Assembly (NCBI GenBank): GCA_050633505.1
Contig: JBOEGQ010000013.1
Span: forward strand, 186,001-250,000
Reading direction: 5' to 3'
Source of the DNA: UBA1672 sp050633505
GTDB taxonomy: Bacteria; Pseudomonadota; Alphaproteobacteria; Micavibrionales; Micavibrionaceae
DNA length: 64,000 nucleotides
Shown: in pieces, positions 56,466 to 64,000 of the stretch
How positions within the stretch are numbered: the stretch's first letter is position 1
Layout of the letters: every line of letters begins with the position of its first letter
The notes under the pieces: model-generated
What the model was told of the DNA's origin: nothing
What the model saw: the letters and a program-made list of their open reading frames with translations, nothing else
Databases searched by the model: none
Made by a program: the position numbers and the translations under genes

Positions 56466-57053
56466 TTACGATCCTATAGCTTTGGTTCCTCTGGAAATGG
56501 CGGCGATCCCCGTACGGCTGACATCAACAAGGCCTAACGGGCGCATGAGTTCGATAAATGCCTCAATCTTTCCGGTGTCACCTGTTACCTCGAAGACAAA
56601 GGATTCTAATGTTGAGTCGACAACGCGTGCACGGAAAATATCGGCAACACGTAGGGCTTCGATACGTTGTTCACTTGTCGAAACAACTTTCAGAAGGACA
56701 AGCTCGCGCTCAACATGTGGGCACTCAAGTGTGAGATCGGATACTTCAAGAACCGGAACCAACCGGTCAAGCTGTGCTTTGATTTGTTCAATCACCTCAG
56801 GCGTGCCTGTACATACGATGGTGATGCGGGAGAGGTGCTCTTCATGATTTGTTTCGGCCACAGTCAGGCTGTCAATATTATACCCACGACCGGAAAACAG
56901 GCCGATAACACGTGCCAATACGCCTGGTTCGTTATTTACCAAGATTGCAAGTGTGTGTGTCTCTTCGATTTGTTCGACAGCTTTGGGAGCGTAGACGCTA
57001 CGGTTTTTTTTTCTTCTTTTTGTTTCTGCTTGGCTCATTGGATTGTATCTCAT
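56466..57053 (-). CDS. ilvN: Acetolactate synthase small (regulatory) subunit
   Basis: IlvN confers valine feedback on the large subunit. The 195-residue protein has an N-terminal ACT domain (TLAILVNNEPGVLARVIGLFSGRGYNIDSLTVA, about 34-105) and the C-terminal ALS small-subunit domain (ELVLLKVVSTSEQRIE, VFEVTGDTGKIEAFIELMRPLGLVDVSRTG). A second start at Met6 is possible. It is separated from ilvB by two unrelated genes but is on the same strand with short gaps. Confidence 0.95.
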   Translation of the reverse strand: MRYNPMSQAETKRRKKNRSVYAPKAVEQIEETHTLAILVNNEPGVLARVIGLFSGRGYNIDSLTVAETNHEEHLSRITIVCTGTPEVIEQIKAQLDRLVPVLEVSDLTLECPHVERELVLLKVVSTSEQRIEALRVADIFRARVVDSTLESFVFEVTGDTGKIEAFIELMRPLGLVDVSRTGIAAISRGTKAIGS

Positions 57054-57101
57054 TCTTCTTTGTTATCTCTATTTTTGCTATAAATAGCGTGGTGTATCAA
57101 C

Positions 57102-58697
57102 TTAAAAATCATTTGATCTGTTTAATGGCATTTTTCTATAGACATCAAAGGTGATTGGTCCGGGGACGGCGGCTTGTAATTCTGCGCCGATATAGGCCTT
57201 GCGATCAACTGTGATGGTTTCGGTTTTCTCATATCCATCGATAATTTTTTTAAAGTCGGGGGATATACGGGACAGGTCAGAGATGATATCCAAGGTTTGC
57301 TCTTCATTAAGCCATGGATGTCCAATTAGTAATGTGTCGGGCTGATAGGTGTCGAAGTCCTCATTCAACATTGTAAGATATGTGTTGAAATGTTGCGTCT
57401 CTTCCGGTGAGTTAGCCCCCCAATTATTGTTCATAAAATACGGAATGAACCATAGCGTTGGAAAGCGCGAAGCGTGCTCTTGCCCCGAATAGACAGAGAG
57501 TTCATGTGTGATACTGATCGTATCGTGAAACATGAAAAAGGAACAATCCGGTCTGTCGCATTGTTTTAAGATACGAACCAGTTGTGTTTCCTCATACTGA
57601 CTATGTGTTGGGCGATCTAATGTGATGGACACCTGATGTGCAAAAAACAACATAATAGCAGCGCTTAATACGGCACTGATCTTTGGTAGAGGTTTGTTAT
57701 TTTGAGCTTCTAAAGAATAACGGTAGAGAAACATAGAAGCACTGCAAAATATCATAATAATTGTGGGGATTGAGTGATATATGAAGCCGTATCCTTGGAG
57801 ATAGAGCGGGATAACGCATAAAAAGGCAATGATGCTTAAACCTGTCATAAAATAGTCAGGCTTTTTCAAGGCGTAAAGGGATGTGAACATCAAGCCGATG
57901 GAAAGAGCAATAAAAATCAATGCATCAAACATGGTTTGACTCTGGGGTGGTGTCACGTAGAACCGCATGACATCCGGCGCAATTTCCGAAACGAAGTCGT
58001 AAAAGAAGATTACCGTTATTCCAAGGTATAGTAGGGCGCATGCACTTAATGAAAGGAAGTCATGATCCCGTATTACGAAAAGCCGTTTTTGTGTATAGGC
58101 GCGATGAATAAAAAGGCAGAGCGGAATAATGCCGTAATGTGGTTTTAGCAGAATAAAAATGGATCCCCAGATAAGGGATACCCACTTTAAAGATGTAGGA
58201 ATTGAGATCTGATACGTGCTGAGTATTTGCACAAGAATGAGCGGGCAAAGCGCCATAATCAAAAAGTGTTCTCTTTGTCCAAACTCATGCCCTGTAAGTA
58301 ATAGATTTGCGGTGATATAACTGAGGATCAAAAGATGTGTTTGCTCTGTTTCCATCCACTTCGATAATTTGATCAGTCTGTAAATCAGAACACAGGATAG
58401 AGCAAGGCATCCCCCGCCGAAAATATACAGGCATGTATAAATGGGCAGAGCCGTTATCTTGTGCAAGATAACGATAGGAATATAGAGCATTATACTTAAA
58501 GGTGGGTTGGTGTCGTAATATCCGTCTTTCATGGATATACCATTCAACATTCGCCCCGCGGATTGACTCAGATATGCAATGTCAACTTGCATGGCCTGCA
58601 TCATGTAAGGGGTGAACGCATAGAATATATAAAGGAGAACACAGCCCAAGGCCATTGCATACGCGATATGGTTGATCGTTTTTGCGCCTTTATCCAT
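57102..58697 (-). CDS. Polytopic membrane protein, GT-C glycosyltransferase-like
   Basis: The 531-residue protein has about 11 membrane helices. A first extracytoplasmic loop contains GYYDTNPPLS, similar to the acidic loop motif preceding the PP pair in GT39/GT83 lipid-linked sugar transferases. A C-terminal soluble domain of about 150 residues follows. It probably transfers a sugar from a polyprenyl-linked donor, but I cannot name donor or acceptor. It sits inside the ilvB-ilvN operon, 8 bases after the DUF2007 gene. Confidence 0.65.
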   Translation of the reverse strand: MDKGAKTINHIAYAMALGCVLLYIFYAFTPYMMQAMQVDIAYLSQSAGRMLNGISMKDGYYDTNPPLSIMLYIPIVILHKITALPIYTCLYIFGGGCLALSCVLIYRLIKLSKWMETEQTHLLILSYITANLLLTGHEFGQREHFLIMALCPLILVQILSTYQISIPTSLKWVSLIWGSIFILLKPHYGIIPLCLFIHRAYTQKRLFVIRDHDFLSLSACALLYLGITVIFFYDFVSEIAPDVMRFYVTPPQSQTMFDALIFIALSIGLMFTSLYALKKPDYFMTGLSIIAFLCVIPLYLQGYGFIYHSIPTIIMIFCSASMFLYRYSLEAQNNKPLPKISAVLSAAIMLFFAHQVSITLDRPTHSQYEETQLVRILKQCDRPDCSFFMFHDTISITHELSVYSGQEHASRFPTLWFIPYFMNNNWGANSPEETQHFNTYLTMLNEDFDTYQPDTLLIGHPWLNEEQTLDIISDLSRISPDFKKIIDGYEKTETITVDRKAYIGAELQAAVPGPITFDVYRKMPLNRSNDF

Positions 58698-58705
58698 CGC
58701 CTATA

Positions 58706-58963
58706 CTATTCCATGTTATCGTGTTTATCGCCTGATGACGTTATCGAGGTACCGTCTTGTTCCCATTTTTGTATCAGATTGCGCGCGTGGTCGAAATCTT
58801 CATCGTTTATAACCCAGACACTGCTTAAGTTCATAGCCGGGAGTTCCCCAGACGCCCCAGTAAGGTAGTCTCCGGTTAAATTGGTGGCAATACCGTGTTG
58901 TTGTAGCAAGTGGGAGACCACATGTGCTTCTACGGAATTTGTGCCACCAAAAACCTGTTTCAT
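58706..58963 (-). CDS. DUF2007-type small protein
   Basis: The 85-residue protein matches the DUF2007 pattern: SVEAHVVSHLLQQHGIATNLTGDYLTGASGELPAMNLSSVWVINDEDFDHARNLI, that is, an interface for comparing a helix-strand hairpin with a conserved Leu-x-Gly-x-x-Trp-like core. It is described in databases as a putative signal-transducing protein, with no proven role. It begins 3 bases after ilvB. Confidence 0.7.
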   Translation of the reverse strand: MKQVFGGTNSVEAHVVSHLLQQHGIATNLTGDYLTGASGELPAMNLSSVWVINDEDFDHARNLIQKWEQDGTSITSSGDKHDNME

Positions 58964-58966
58964 TGC

Positions 58967-60760
58967 CTATACCAAGCTTTTATCAAAGGCATCTGCATCA
59001 GGGGACAGGATCATTTCGTTATGTGCCTTACCTGAAGGGATCATCGGGAAGCAATTCTCTGCTTGTTCAACCATAACGTCAACCACAGTCATGCGGTTGT
59101 TATTCATCATTTCCTCAATCACACCATCAAGCTCATCAACGGTTTCTGCGCGCAGGCCTACACCGCCATATGCTTCGGCTAATTTTACAAAGTCCGGTAG
59201 TGCTTCGGAATATGTTTCAGAGTACCGCTCTCCATGAAGCAATTCTTGCCATTGGCGCACCATACCCATCCATTGATTGTTCAAGATGAACACCTTAACA
59301 GGCAGGCGATATTGAATTGCTGTTGCCAGTTCCTGAATGTTCATCTGGATTGAGGCTTCTCCGGCGACATCAACAACAAAGGCATCCGGATGTGCCATTT
59401 GTGCGCCTATTGCCGCAGGAAGGCCATAACCCATTGTGCCCAGACCGCCTGAGGTCATCCAACGGTTTGGTTCATTAAAGGGCAGGAATTGAGCAGCCCA
59501 CATTTGGTGCTGTCCAACTTCTGTTGTTACGTAACAATCGCGTTTATCCTGTTGCATATAATGGTTCAGACGTTCCAGTGCGTATTGTGGTTTTATGACC
59601 TGATCATTTTTCTTATAAGCAAGGCAGTTTTTTGCGCGCCATGTTTCGATCTCTTTCCACCAGTCTGTCAGGGCGGCTTGATCTGCTTTATATCCTTTTT
59701 TACGCCAGATATCGATCATTGCGCGGATGGCACGTTCTGCATCGGCGACAACCGGGATATCAACGGTTACGTTTTTATTGATTGAGCTTGCGTCTATATC
59801 AACATGGATCTTTTTTGAGTTTGGAGAGAATTTATCAAGACGACCTGTAACACGGTCGTCAAAACGTGCGCCAATACAAATCATCACATCGCAGTCATGC
59901 ATTGCGAGGTTGGCTTCATACGTTCCGTGCATCCCAAGCATCCCAAGCCATTGCTTATCATTAGCAGGGTATGCACCCAACCCCATTAAGGTTGAGGTGA
60001 TCGGAAACCCTGTCTCACGGACCAACTCACGTAAGAGAGTACTGGCGTTTGTGCCTGCATTGATGATACCACCGCCAGTATAAAATACCGGGTTTTTCGC
60101 GTTCGCCATTAGTTCAACAGCGGCCTCTATGGCCTCCATCTCGGGGTCGATTTCTGGCTGATAATGTGTGTGCATTACGGCTTTTTCAGGTGAAACATAT
60201 TCACCGTTTGCGAATTGAACATCCTTTGGAATATCAATAACAACAGGGCCGGGGCGGCCGGAACGTGAGATGTGGAATGCTTCGTGCATTGCACTGGCGA
60301 GTTCGTTAGAATCTTTTACCAAGAAGTTATGTTTTGTACACGGGCGCGTGATGCCTACGGTATCGGCTTCTTGAAATGCATCTGTTCCAATCAGGAATGT
60401 CGGAACCTGACCGGTGATACACACAACAGGGATAGAGTCGAGCAAAGCATCTGTAAGGCCTGTTACGGCGTTTGTCGCACCGGGGCCTGATGTTACAAGC
60501 GCACAGCCAACCTTACCGGTGGAACGGGCATACCCCTCGGCGGCGTGTAATGCGCCTTGTTCATGACGGACAAGGACGTGTTTAATTTTATCTTGTTTGA
60601 AAATTTCGTCATAAATCGGCAGGACAGCACCACCCGGATATCCGAAAATCGTATCAACGCCCTGATCGATCAAGGCCTGGATCACGATCTCTGCACCAGT
60701 CATCTCTTTTTGCGTATTTTGTGCCTTTTTATCCTGTTTTTTCATTTTTATGATGCTCAT
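58967..60760 (-). CDS. ilvB: Acetolactate synthase large (catalytic) subunit
   Basis: This TPP enzyme condenses pyruvate to acetolactate, or with 2-ketobutyrate to acetohydroxybutyrate. The start at 60760 gives 597 residues; an open frame extends to 60844, but that ATG lies in the attenuator U-tract and lacks a ribosome site. The TPP-activating Glu is in RHEQGALHAAEGYAR, the FAD-binding middle domain includes ARFDDRVTGR, and the TPP/Mg motif reads VVDVAGEASIQMNIQE. The product is the usual length for the family. Transcription appears to be controlled by the leader-peptide attenuator just upstream. Confidence 0.95.
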   Translation of the reverse strand: MSIIKMKKQDKKAQNTQKEMTGAEIVIQALIDQGVDTIFGYPGGAVLPIYDEIFKQDKIKHVLVRHEQGALHAAEGYARSTGKVGCALVTSGPGATNAVTGLTDALLDSIPVVCITGQVPTFLIGTDAFQEADTVGITRPCTKHNFLVKDSNELASAMHEAFHISRSGRPGPVVIDIPKDVQFANGEYVSPEKAVMHTHYQPEIDPEMEAIEAAVELMANAKNPVFYTGGGIINAGTNASTLLRELVRETGFPITSTLMGLGAYPANDKQWLGMLGMHGTYEANLAMHDCDVMICIGARFDDRVTGRLDKFSPNSKKIHVDIDASSINKNVTVDIPVVADAERAIRAMIDIWRKKGYKADQAALTDWWKEIETWRAKNCLAYKKNDQVIKPQYALERLNHYMQQDKRDCYVTTEVGQHQMWAAQFLPFNEPNRWMTSGGLGTMGYGLPAAIGAQMAHPDAFVVDVAGEASIQMNIQELATAIQYRLPVKVFILNNQWMGMVRQWQELLHGERYSETYSEALPDFVKLAEAYGGVGLRAETVDELDGVIEEMMNNNRMTVVDVMVEQAENCFPMIPSGKAHNEMILSPDADAFDKSLV

Positions 60761-60842
60761 TTTCCATCTCGCTCTATTTTTGCCGTTGTAAACTAACTTA
60801 TTTTTTAAACAATGTTGAGTGTTTTTCTCATCTGTTTTGCGC

Positions 60843-60876
60843 ATAAAAAAACGCCCCGTTTTAATCGGGGCGTTGC
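60843..60876 (-). terminator. Attenuator terminator of the ilvB operon, with antiterminator arm
   Basis: On the minus strand AACGCCCCG (60874-60866) pairs with CGGGGCGTT (60858-60850) around ATTAAAA, followed by TTTTTTT. The 5' part, GCAACGCCCC (60876-60867), can instead pair over 10 bp, with one G-U, to GGGGTGTTGC in the leader (60914-60905). This is a terminator/antiterminator switch. It lies between the leader peptide and ilvB. Confidence 0.85.
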
Positions 60877-60896
60877 TTTTACATCATGCGTAGATT

Positions 60897-60977
60897 TTAC
60901 GCGCGCAACACCCCATCGTCCACGAGGACGACTGACAGGATAAGCACGACATTCATATTGTTTAAAATCTTAGTCAT
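60897..60977 (-). CDS. ilv leader peptide (attenuation)
   Basis: A 26-residue open frame on the minus strand has AGAGG 6 bases before its ATG. Thirteen residues are Val, Leu or Ile, and residues 10-19 read VVLILSVVLV. The stop codon lies just beyond the antiterminator arm. Ribosome stalling at the Val/Leu/Ile run when these amino acids are scarce would leave that arm free and let ilvB be transcribed; normal passage would cover it and allow termination. It has no homology use beyond this and is comparable in role to IvbL/IlvL. Confidence 0.85.
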   Translation of the reverse strand: MTKILNNMNVVLILSVVLVDDGVLRA

Positions 60978-61023
60978 ATTCTACCTCTAGCTTAGCTTCC
61001 GGTTTTATGCAAGGGTTTTGTTA

Positions 61024-61052
61024 TATATAGTGGGACGTGTTTCGGATGTCAT
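61024..61052 (-). promoter_or_regulatory. Sigma-70 promoter of the ilvB leader and operon
   Basis: On the minus strand ATGACA (61052-61047, five of six matches) is followed after exactly 17 bases by TATATA (61029-61024). Transcription would start near 61017, about 40 bases before the leader peptide ATG. Confidence 0.65.
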
Positions 61053-61071
61053 ATTGTGAGAGAATTTGTAA

Positions 61072-61644
61072 ATGAGTGTTAAGCAGAGCGTGTTGGTATC
61101 GTTATTTCTCTTGTTATCTGTATTTTTACCTGGGGCATATACTGATAAGTATTTATACGCCGAAGAGAATATATATCTCAATTATCAGACAGAAGTCATA
61201 GGAGAGGTTCAGCTTAATGATGGTGAATTTCTGTCTATAGAGCGTGCTTATAAATATGAAGGTAATGAACGTGTTAAATGGCACTCATTTATCGATTATT
61301 TTAACTGGATTTCTTACATTTTAGGAGATAATTATTGGAATACGGCACCAATACAACGGGTTCAATTTCGAAAAAGTTCCGGTGAAATCGTCGCTTATAC
61401 GCCGACCCGTTATAGTTTTGCCCTATCCTGTTTGGAGGAAAATAGGTGCTGGGTGTTTATGTGGAAAACCATATATCCTCTGCCAGCTATATTTAAACTA
61501 AATACAGATAGGCAAACATGGGGAGAGGGGAATGTAGTGTTACCATTGCAATACGCATCTTCAGGAGGCGCGATGGAAGGGGTAACTGAGATCGTTAATC
61601 CGGTCTTAGGGGGGGGCTGGCTTGGTAAGACTGTATATAAATAA
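61072..61644 (+). CDS. Membrane-anchored protein of unknown function
   Basis: The 190-residue product has an N-terminal hydrophobic segment (VLVSLFLLLSVFLPGAY) that could be a signal anchor. A beta-rich domain follows (IYLNYQTEVIGEVQLNDGEFLSIERAYKYEGN, IQRVQFRKSSGEIVAYTP). No family is recognised. It is divergent from the ilvB leader, so the region 61000-61071 carries two promoters. Confidence 0.55.
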   Translation: MSVKQSVLVSLFLLLSVFLPGAYTDKYLYAEENIYLNYQTEVIGEVQLNDGEFLSIERAYKYEGNERVKWHSFIDYFNWISYILGDNYWNTAPIQRVQFRKSSGEIVAYTPTRYSFALSCLEENRCWVFMWKTIYPLPAIFKLNTDRQTWGEGNVVLPLQYASSGGAMEGVTEIVNPVLGGGWLGKTVYK

Positions 61645-61957
61645 CGTGCCATTTTTTATTGTTCTTATTTTGTTGTCGATTGTTCTTGGGCTACAGATAA
61701 CAAAGTTCCATGATCTGCCAGAAGAACAGAAAGCAAAATACAATCACATCTTCTTTGTAATCAGCGTTCTGAGTCCATCACATCTAATGATTGAGCCATA
61801 TATGCTGACGGCAATGGGGGTTATCTTTTATGCCATGTTAGGAACAGTGAATTGGGGGGTGCCATTTACGGTTAGTGCAATTATGATTGTGATAGTTTTG
61901 TTAGTAAGTGTTGTAGAATTTGCAAAAATTAAGCGTCGGTTTATTAAGTTTTCTTGA
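61622..61957 (+). CDS. Small membrane protein of unknown function
   Basis: The product is 111 residues from TTG 61622, which has a G-rich site about 6 bases upstream and overlaps the previous gene by 23 bases. GTG at 61646, right after that gene stop, is an alternative. Three hydrophobic helices are seen (FFIVLILLSIVLGLQI, YMLTAMGVIFYAMLGTVNWGV, VSAIMIVIVLLVSVVEFA). No family is recognised. It abuts the miaA stop. Confidence 0.5.
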   Translation: MVRLYINNVPFFIVLILLSIVLGLQITKFHDLPEEQKAKYNHIFFVISVLSPSHLMIEPYMLTAMGVIFYAMLGTVNWGVPFTVSAIMIVIVLLVSVVEFAKIKRRFIKFS

Positions 61958-62845
61958 TTACTGCTCCATCTGGTTCCTAAACCATGTGACTTGTTGTTTT
62001 GCGTATTGGCGGGTGCGGGCTTGTGACTGCTCAATTGCATCTTCTTTGCTTAACTCCCCATTGATATAGGATAGCATTTGTCTATATCCCAGAGCCTTGG
62101 TTAGGGGAACATTGTCACGGACTTCCCCGTTTATGACGCGTTTACTAAAGGCCTCTACTTCATCTAAGGCACCATTATCAAGCATCCATAAGAAACGATC
62201 ATTGCATTGTTGGTGCTGCACCGGACGTGGAAGAATGATAATTTCCGTTTTAAAATCCCACTGGTTTGGCGGGGAGAGTCTGGTTAGGTTTTGCCATTCT
62301 GACAGGCTTTTTCCTGTGGCCTCTAAAACTTCCATGGCGCGTATGATCCTTGCCTTATGATTGACATGGAAACGTTTCGCCATTTCGGGGTCACGTGTAT
62401 AAAGTTCATCATAGAATGCTTGTGCTCCGATTTTTTCATAGTGAGCAACGACGGTATCCCTTACATTTTGTGGGATATCAGGCATTGGTGAAAGGCCGTG
62501 GGTTAGGGCTTTAATATATAATCCTGACCCACCAACAATGATCGGTGTCTTTCCTTGGCCTAGTATATCATGGATGAGGGGTTCAACGATTTCCCGCCAG
62601 TTTCCTGCGCTACATGCATCATTGGGGTGTAGATGACTATAAAGCATATGCGGGACGCGTTTGAGATCTTCCTCCGGTGGCTGCGCGGTCAGCATTTGCA
62701 GGCCATCATAGATTTGGATGGAATCACAGTTAATAATGATGCCGTTTTTTTCCTCGGCCAATTCAAGTGCACGCGCGGATTTTCCGCTTGCCGTTGGGCC
62801 TGCAATAATGTGTATTGTGTGCTTATCTTTGTCTGTATCCGCCAT
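61958..62845 (-). CDS. miaA: tRNA dimethylallyltransferase
   Basis: MiaA adds the dimethylallyl group to A37 of tRNAs reading UNN codons. The 295-residue protein has the P-loop IAGPTASGKSARA (about 13-25), the substrate motif INCDSIQIYDGLQMLTAQP, the GGSGLYIKAL loop and the KALGYRQM region. Length fits the family. It is convergent with the small membrane protein gene (adjacent stops) and divergent from an EamA transporter. Confidence 0.96.
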   Translation of the reverse strand: MADTDKDKHTIHIIAGPTASGKSARALELAEEKNGIIINCDSIQIYDGLQMLTAQPPEEDLKRVPHMLYSHLHPNDACSAGNWREIVEPLIHDILGQGKTPIIVGGSGLYIKALTHGLSPMPDIPQNVRDTVVAHYEKIGAQAFYDELYTRDPEMAKRFHVNHKARIIRAMEVLEATGKSLSEWQNLTRLSPPNQWDFKTEIIILPRPVQHQQCNDRFLWMLDNGALDEVEAFSKRVINGEVRDNVPLTKALGYRQMLSYINGELSKEDAIEQSQARTRQYAKQQVTWFRNQMEQ

Positions 62846-62897
62846 AATGCGCGGATTATAAGCATAAAAGAATTCAAAAGAGAAGGAATTTCAAAAA

Positions 62898-63779
62898 ATG
62901 GAGGGAGAGGAGCAGAATGTCGTAAAAGGCGTGATTTTTGCGGTGTGTGCTTTCGCTGCATTTTCGGTGAGTGATGCTGTGCGTAAGATGATTGCGTTGG
63001 ATTATGATATTCTGGATATTCTTTTATGGCAGGCACTGTCAGGTATGTTGATGCTTTGCCTTATCTGTCCGTTTTTTGGTGGGCTAGGTGCCTTATTGAA
63101 TATTAAGAATATCGGTTTGCATTTGACCCGTGGGGGACTGATTGCTCTGAACACGACGTTCTCCATTTCCGCGATAAGTCGTATTCCGATCGTTGATGCC
63201 TATACTATTTTCTTTTTGACCCCATTTATGGTGAGTTTGATGGGAGTTATCCTGTTTAAAGAAAAAATCGGTCCGTATCGTTTGTTTTCTATTGCGTGCG
63301 GTTTTTTAGGCGCATTTATTGCCTTTCGGCCTGGTTTTAATGAAATAAATCCTGCATATATTTTGGCACTTGTCTGTGTCTTTACTTTTTCTACGTCCAG
63401 TGTTTTAGTACGGTTTTTTAGGCACGAAAAGACGGCTTTATCCTTTGCCTTCTGGCCGTTTCTTGTTCTGATTACCGGTATTTTTATTTATAAGCAGGCC
63501 TCGATACCACTTATTACAGATATGACATTTCTAGGGTATAGTGCAGTTGCAGGCGGGGCGTATGGTTTTGCTCTTTTGGCTATTGCATATAGCTATACTC
63601 TGGGGCCGGCATCGGTTATCGCCCCATATCAGTATACGCAAATTATTTTTGCGTTGGGATTTGGCTATATTCTGTTTGGCGATGTGCCTGATATATATAA
63701 GATCGCAGGGGCAAGCTTAATCATCGGATCGGGCATTGCACTTTTCGCGAGAGAACGAAAAGCCAAGCTGAGCGCTTAG
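62898..63779 (+). CDS. EamA/DMT-family transporter
   Basis: The 293-residue protein has ten helices in two EamA repeats (VIFAVCAFAAFSVSDAVRKMI; second repeat from about 150) and a basic C-terminus. AAGGA lies 10 bases before the ATG. It is more distant from the pair at 46505 and 48967 than they are from each other, by impression. Its stop overlaps the protease gene stop on the other strand. Confidence 0.88.
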   Translation: MEGEEQNVVKGVIFAVCAFAAFSVSDAVRKMIALDYDILDILLWQALSGMLMLCLICPFFGGLGALLNIKNIGLHLTRGGLIALNTTFSISAISRIPIVDAYTIFFLTPFMVSLMGVILFKEKIGPYRLFSIACGFLGAFIAFRPGFNEINPAYILALVCVFTFSTSSVLVRFFRHEKTALSFAFWPFLVLITGIFIYKQASIPLITDMTFLGYSAVAGGAYGFALLAIAYSYTLGPASVIAPYQYTQIIFALGFGYILFGDVPDIYKIAGASLIIGSGIALFARERKAKLSA

Positions 63780-64000
63780 TTTTCTTTTTTCTCTAACTTG
63801 ATGGCAACAAATCGTACAGATCCTTGTGAATTTACCAAAAGAAGGACAGATTTTCTGTTATTTGCGCGTGCTTTATCAATTGTGTCGATGATCTCCTGTG
63901 GATCGGAGATCGGCTGTTGATTGATTTCAACGATCACGTCACCTTCTTTAAGCTTTTTCTTTGCGCTTTCAGTGAATTGCTCCACTTTACTGATCACAAC
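63776..64000 (-). CDS. C-terminal PDZ domain of a DegP/Do-type serine protease (partial)
   Basis: The open frame continues past the window edge. The visible 75 residues form the end of a PDZ domain: AKKKLKEGDVIVEINQQPISDPQEIIDTIDKA, then VLLLVNSQGSVRFVAIKLEK. This is the second PDZ of DegP/Do periplasmic proteases, the usual neighbour of envelope genes. The catalytic part lies outside the window, so the name is provisional. Confidence 0.75.
   Translation of the reverse strand, partial: VVISKVEQFTESAKKKLKEGDVIVEINQQPISDPQEIIDTIDKARANNRKSVLLLVNSQGSVRFVAIKLEKKEN

Noticed and set aside
60761..60844. N-terminal extension of ilvB to the ATG at 60844
   Set aside because: That ATG lies in the U-tract of the attenuator terminator with no Shine-Dalgarno sequence, and the added residues do not resemble acetolactate synthase N-termini.
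1..64000. RNA genes, CRISPR arrays, insertion sequences, prophage
   Set aside because: No cloverleaf-like segment, regular short repeat array, transposase, integrase or terminal inverted repeat was found on reading the gaps and coding regions; all gaps are short and AT-rich.

Overview
This window reads as a chromosomal segment of an alphaproteobacterium of fairly low G+C content. The pointers are the long SerC with an N-terminal SSGPCSKRPGW-type motif, the TPR-methyltransferase with an MYEENPYPRW motif, a response regulator with a GPDRRR linker, and the mix of serine and branched-chain amino acid genes with envelope genes. Genus or order cannot be fixed by reading alone. No rRNA, tRNA, CRISPR array, phage or insertion sequence was found. 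Genes are densely packed on both strands.

Region 1 (1-9200): an AsmA-like envelope protein, the rRNA methyltransferase RsmC, a stand-alone ClpA/ClpB-type AAA+ ATPase, and the complete phosphoserine route to serine (serB, serC, serA in three transcription units) with a TPR-methyltransferase between serC and serA. Region 2 (9200-23500): a surface adhesion system, made of a response regulator, a ~2400-residue calcium-type RTX adhesin with tandem repeats and a von Willebrand A domain, and its own type I secretion apparatus (TolC-like channel, LapB-like ABC transporter with a dead C39 domain, HlyD-like adaptor). Region 3 (23500-41000): housekeeping and envelope genes (thrS, infC, cvpA, purF, an MscS channel, der, bamB, a YfgM-like protein, a redoxin, an L,D-transpeptidase, a cell-wall amidase). 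A large membrane protein with a spermidine-synthase-like domain sits between bamB and der. Region 4 (41000-46500): a MASE1/CHASE/PAS histidine kinase with a single-domain response regulator, a formyltransferase, and an orphan FlgC-like rod protein.

Region 5 (46500-53100) is the most unusual stretch. Two EamA transporters alternate with two large proteins without signal peptides: a subtilase-like protein in which the catalytic Asp cannot be found, and a ~800-residue helical protein ending in an HRGH...GSCGG signature that resembles clan CD (caspase/gingipain/CHAT-type) cysteine peptidases. I regard this as the best candidate for an undescribed protease-based system. Region 6 (53100-64000) holds ilvC and an ilvB-DUF2007-glycosyltransferase-ilvN-lipoprotein operon, miaA, another EamA transporter and the end of a DegP/Do-type protease. 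A clear attenuator precedes ilvB: promoter, 26-residue leader peptide rich in Ile, Leu and Val, antiterminator and terminator.

Two start-codon observations stand out. infC appears to start at ATT, as in the autoregulated infC of E. coli. The large histidine kinase also seems to need an ATT start with the same Shine-Dalgarno sequence and spacing.
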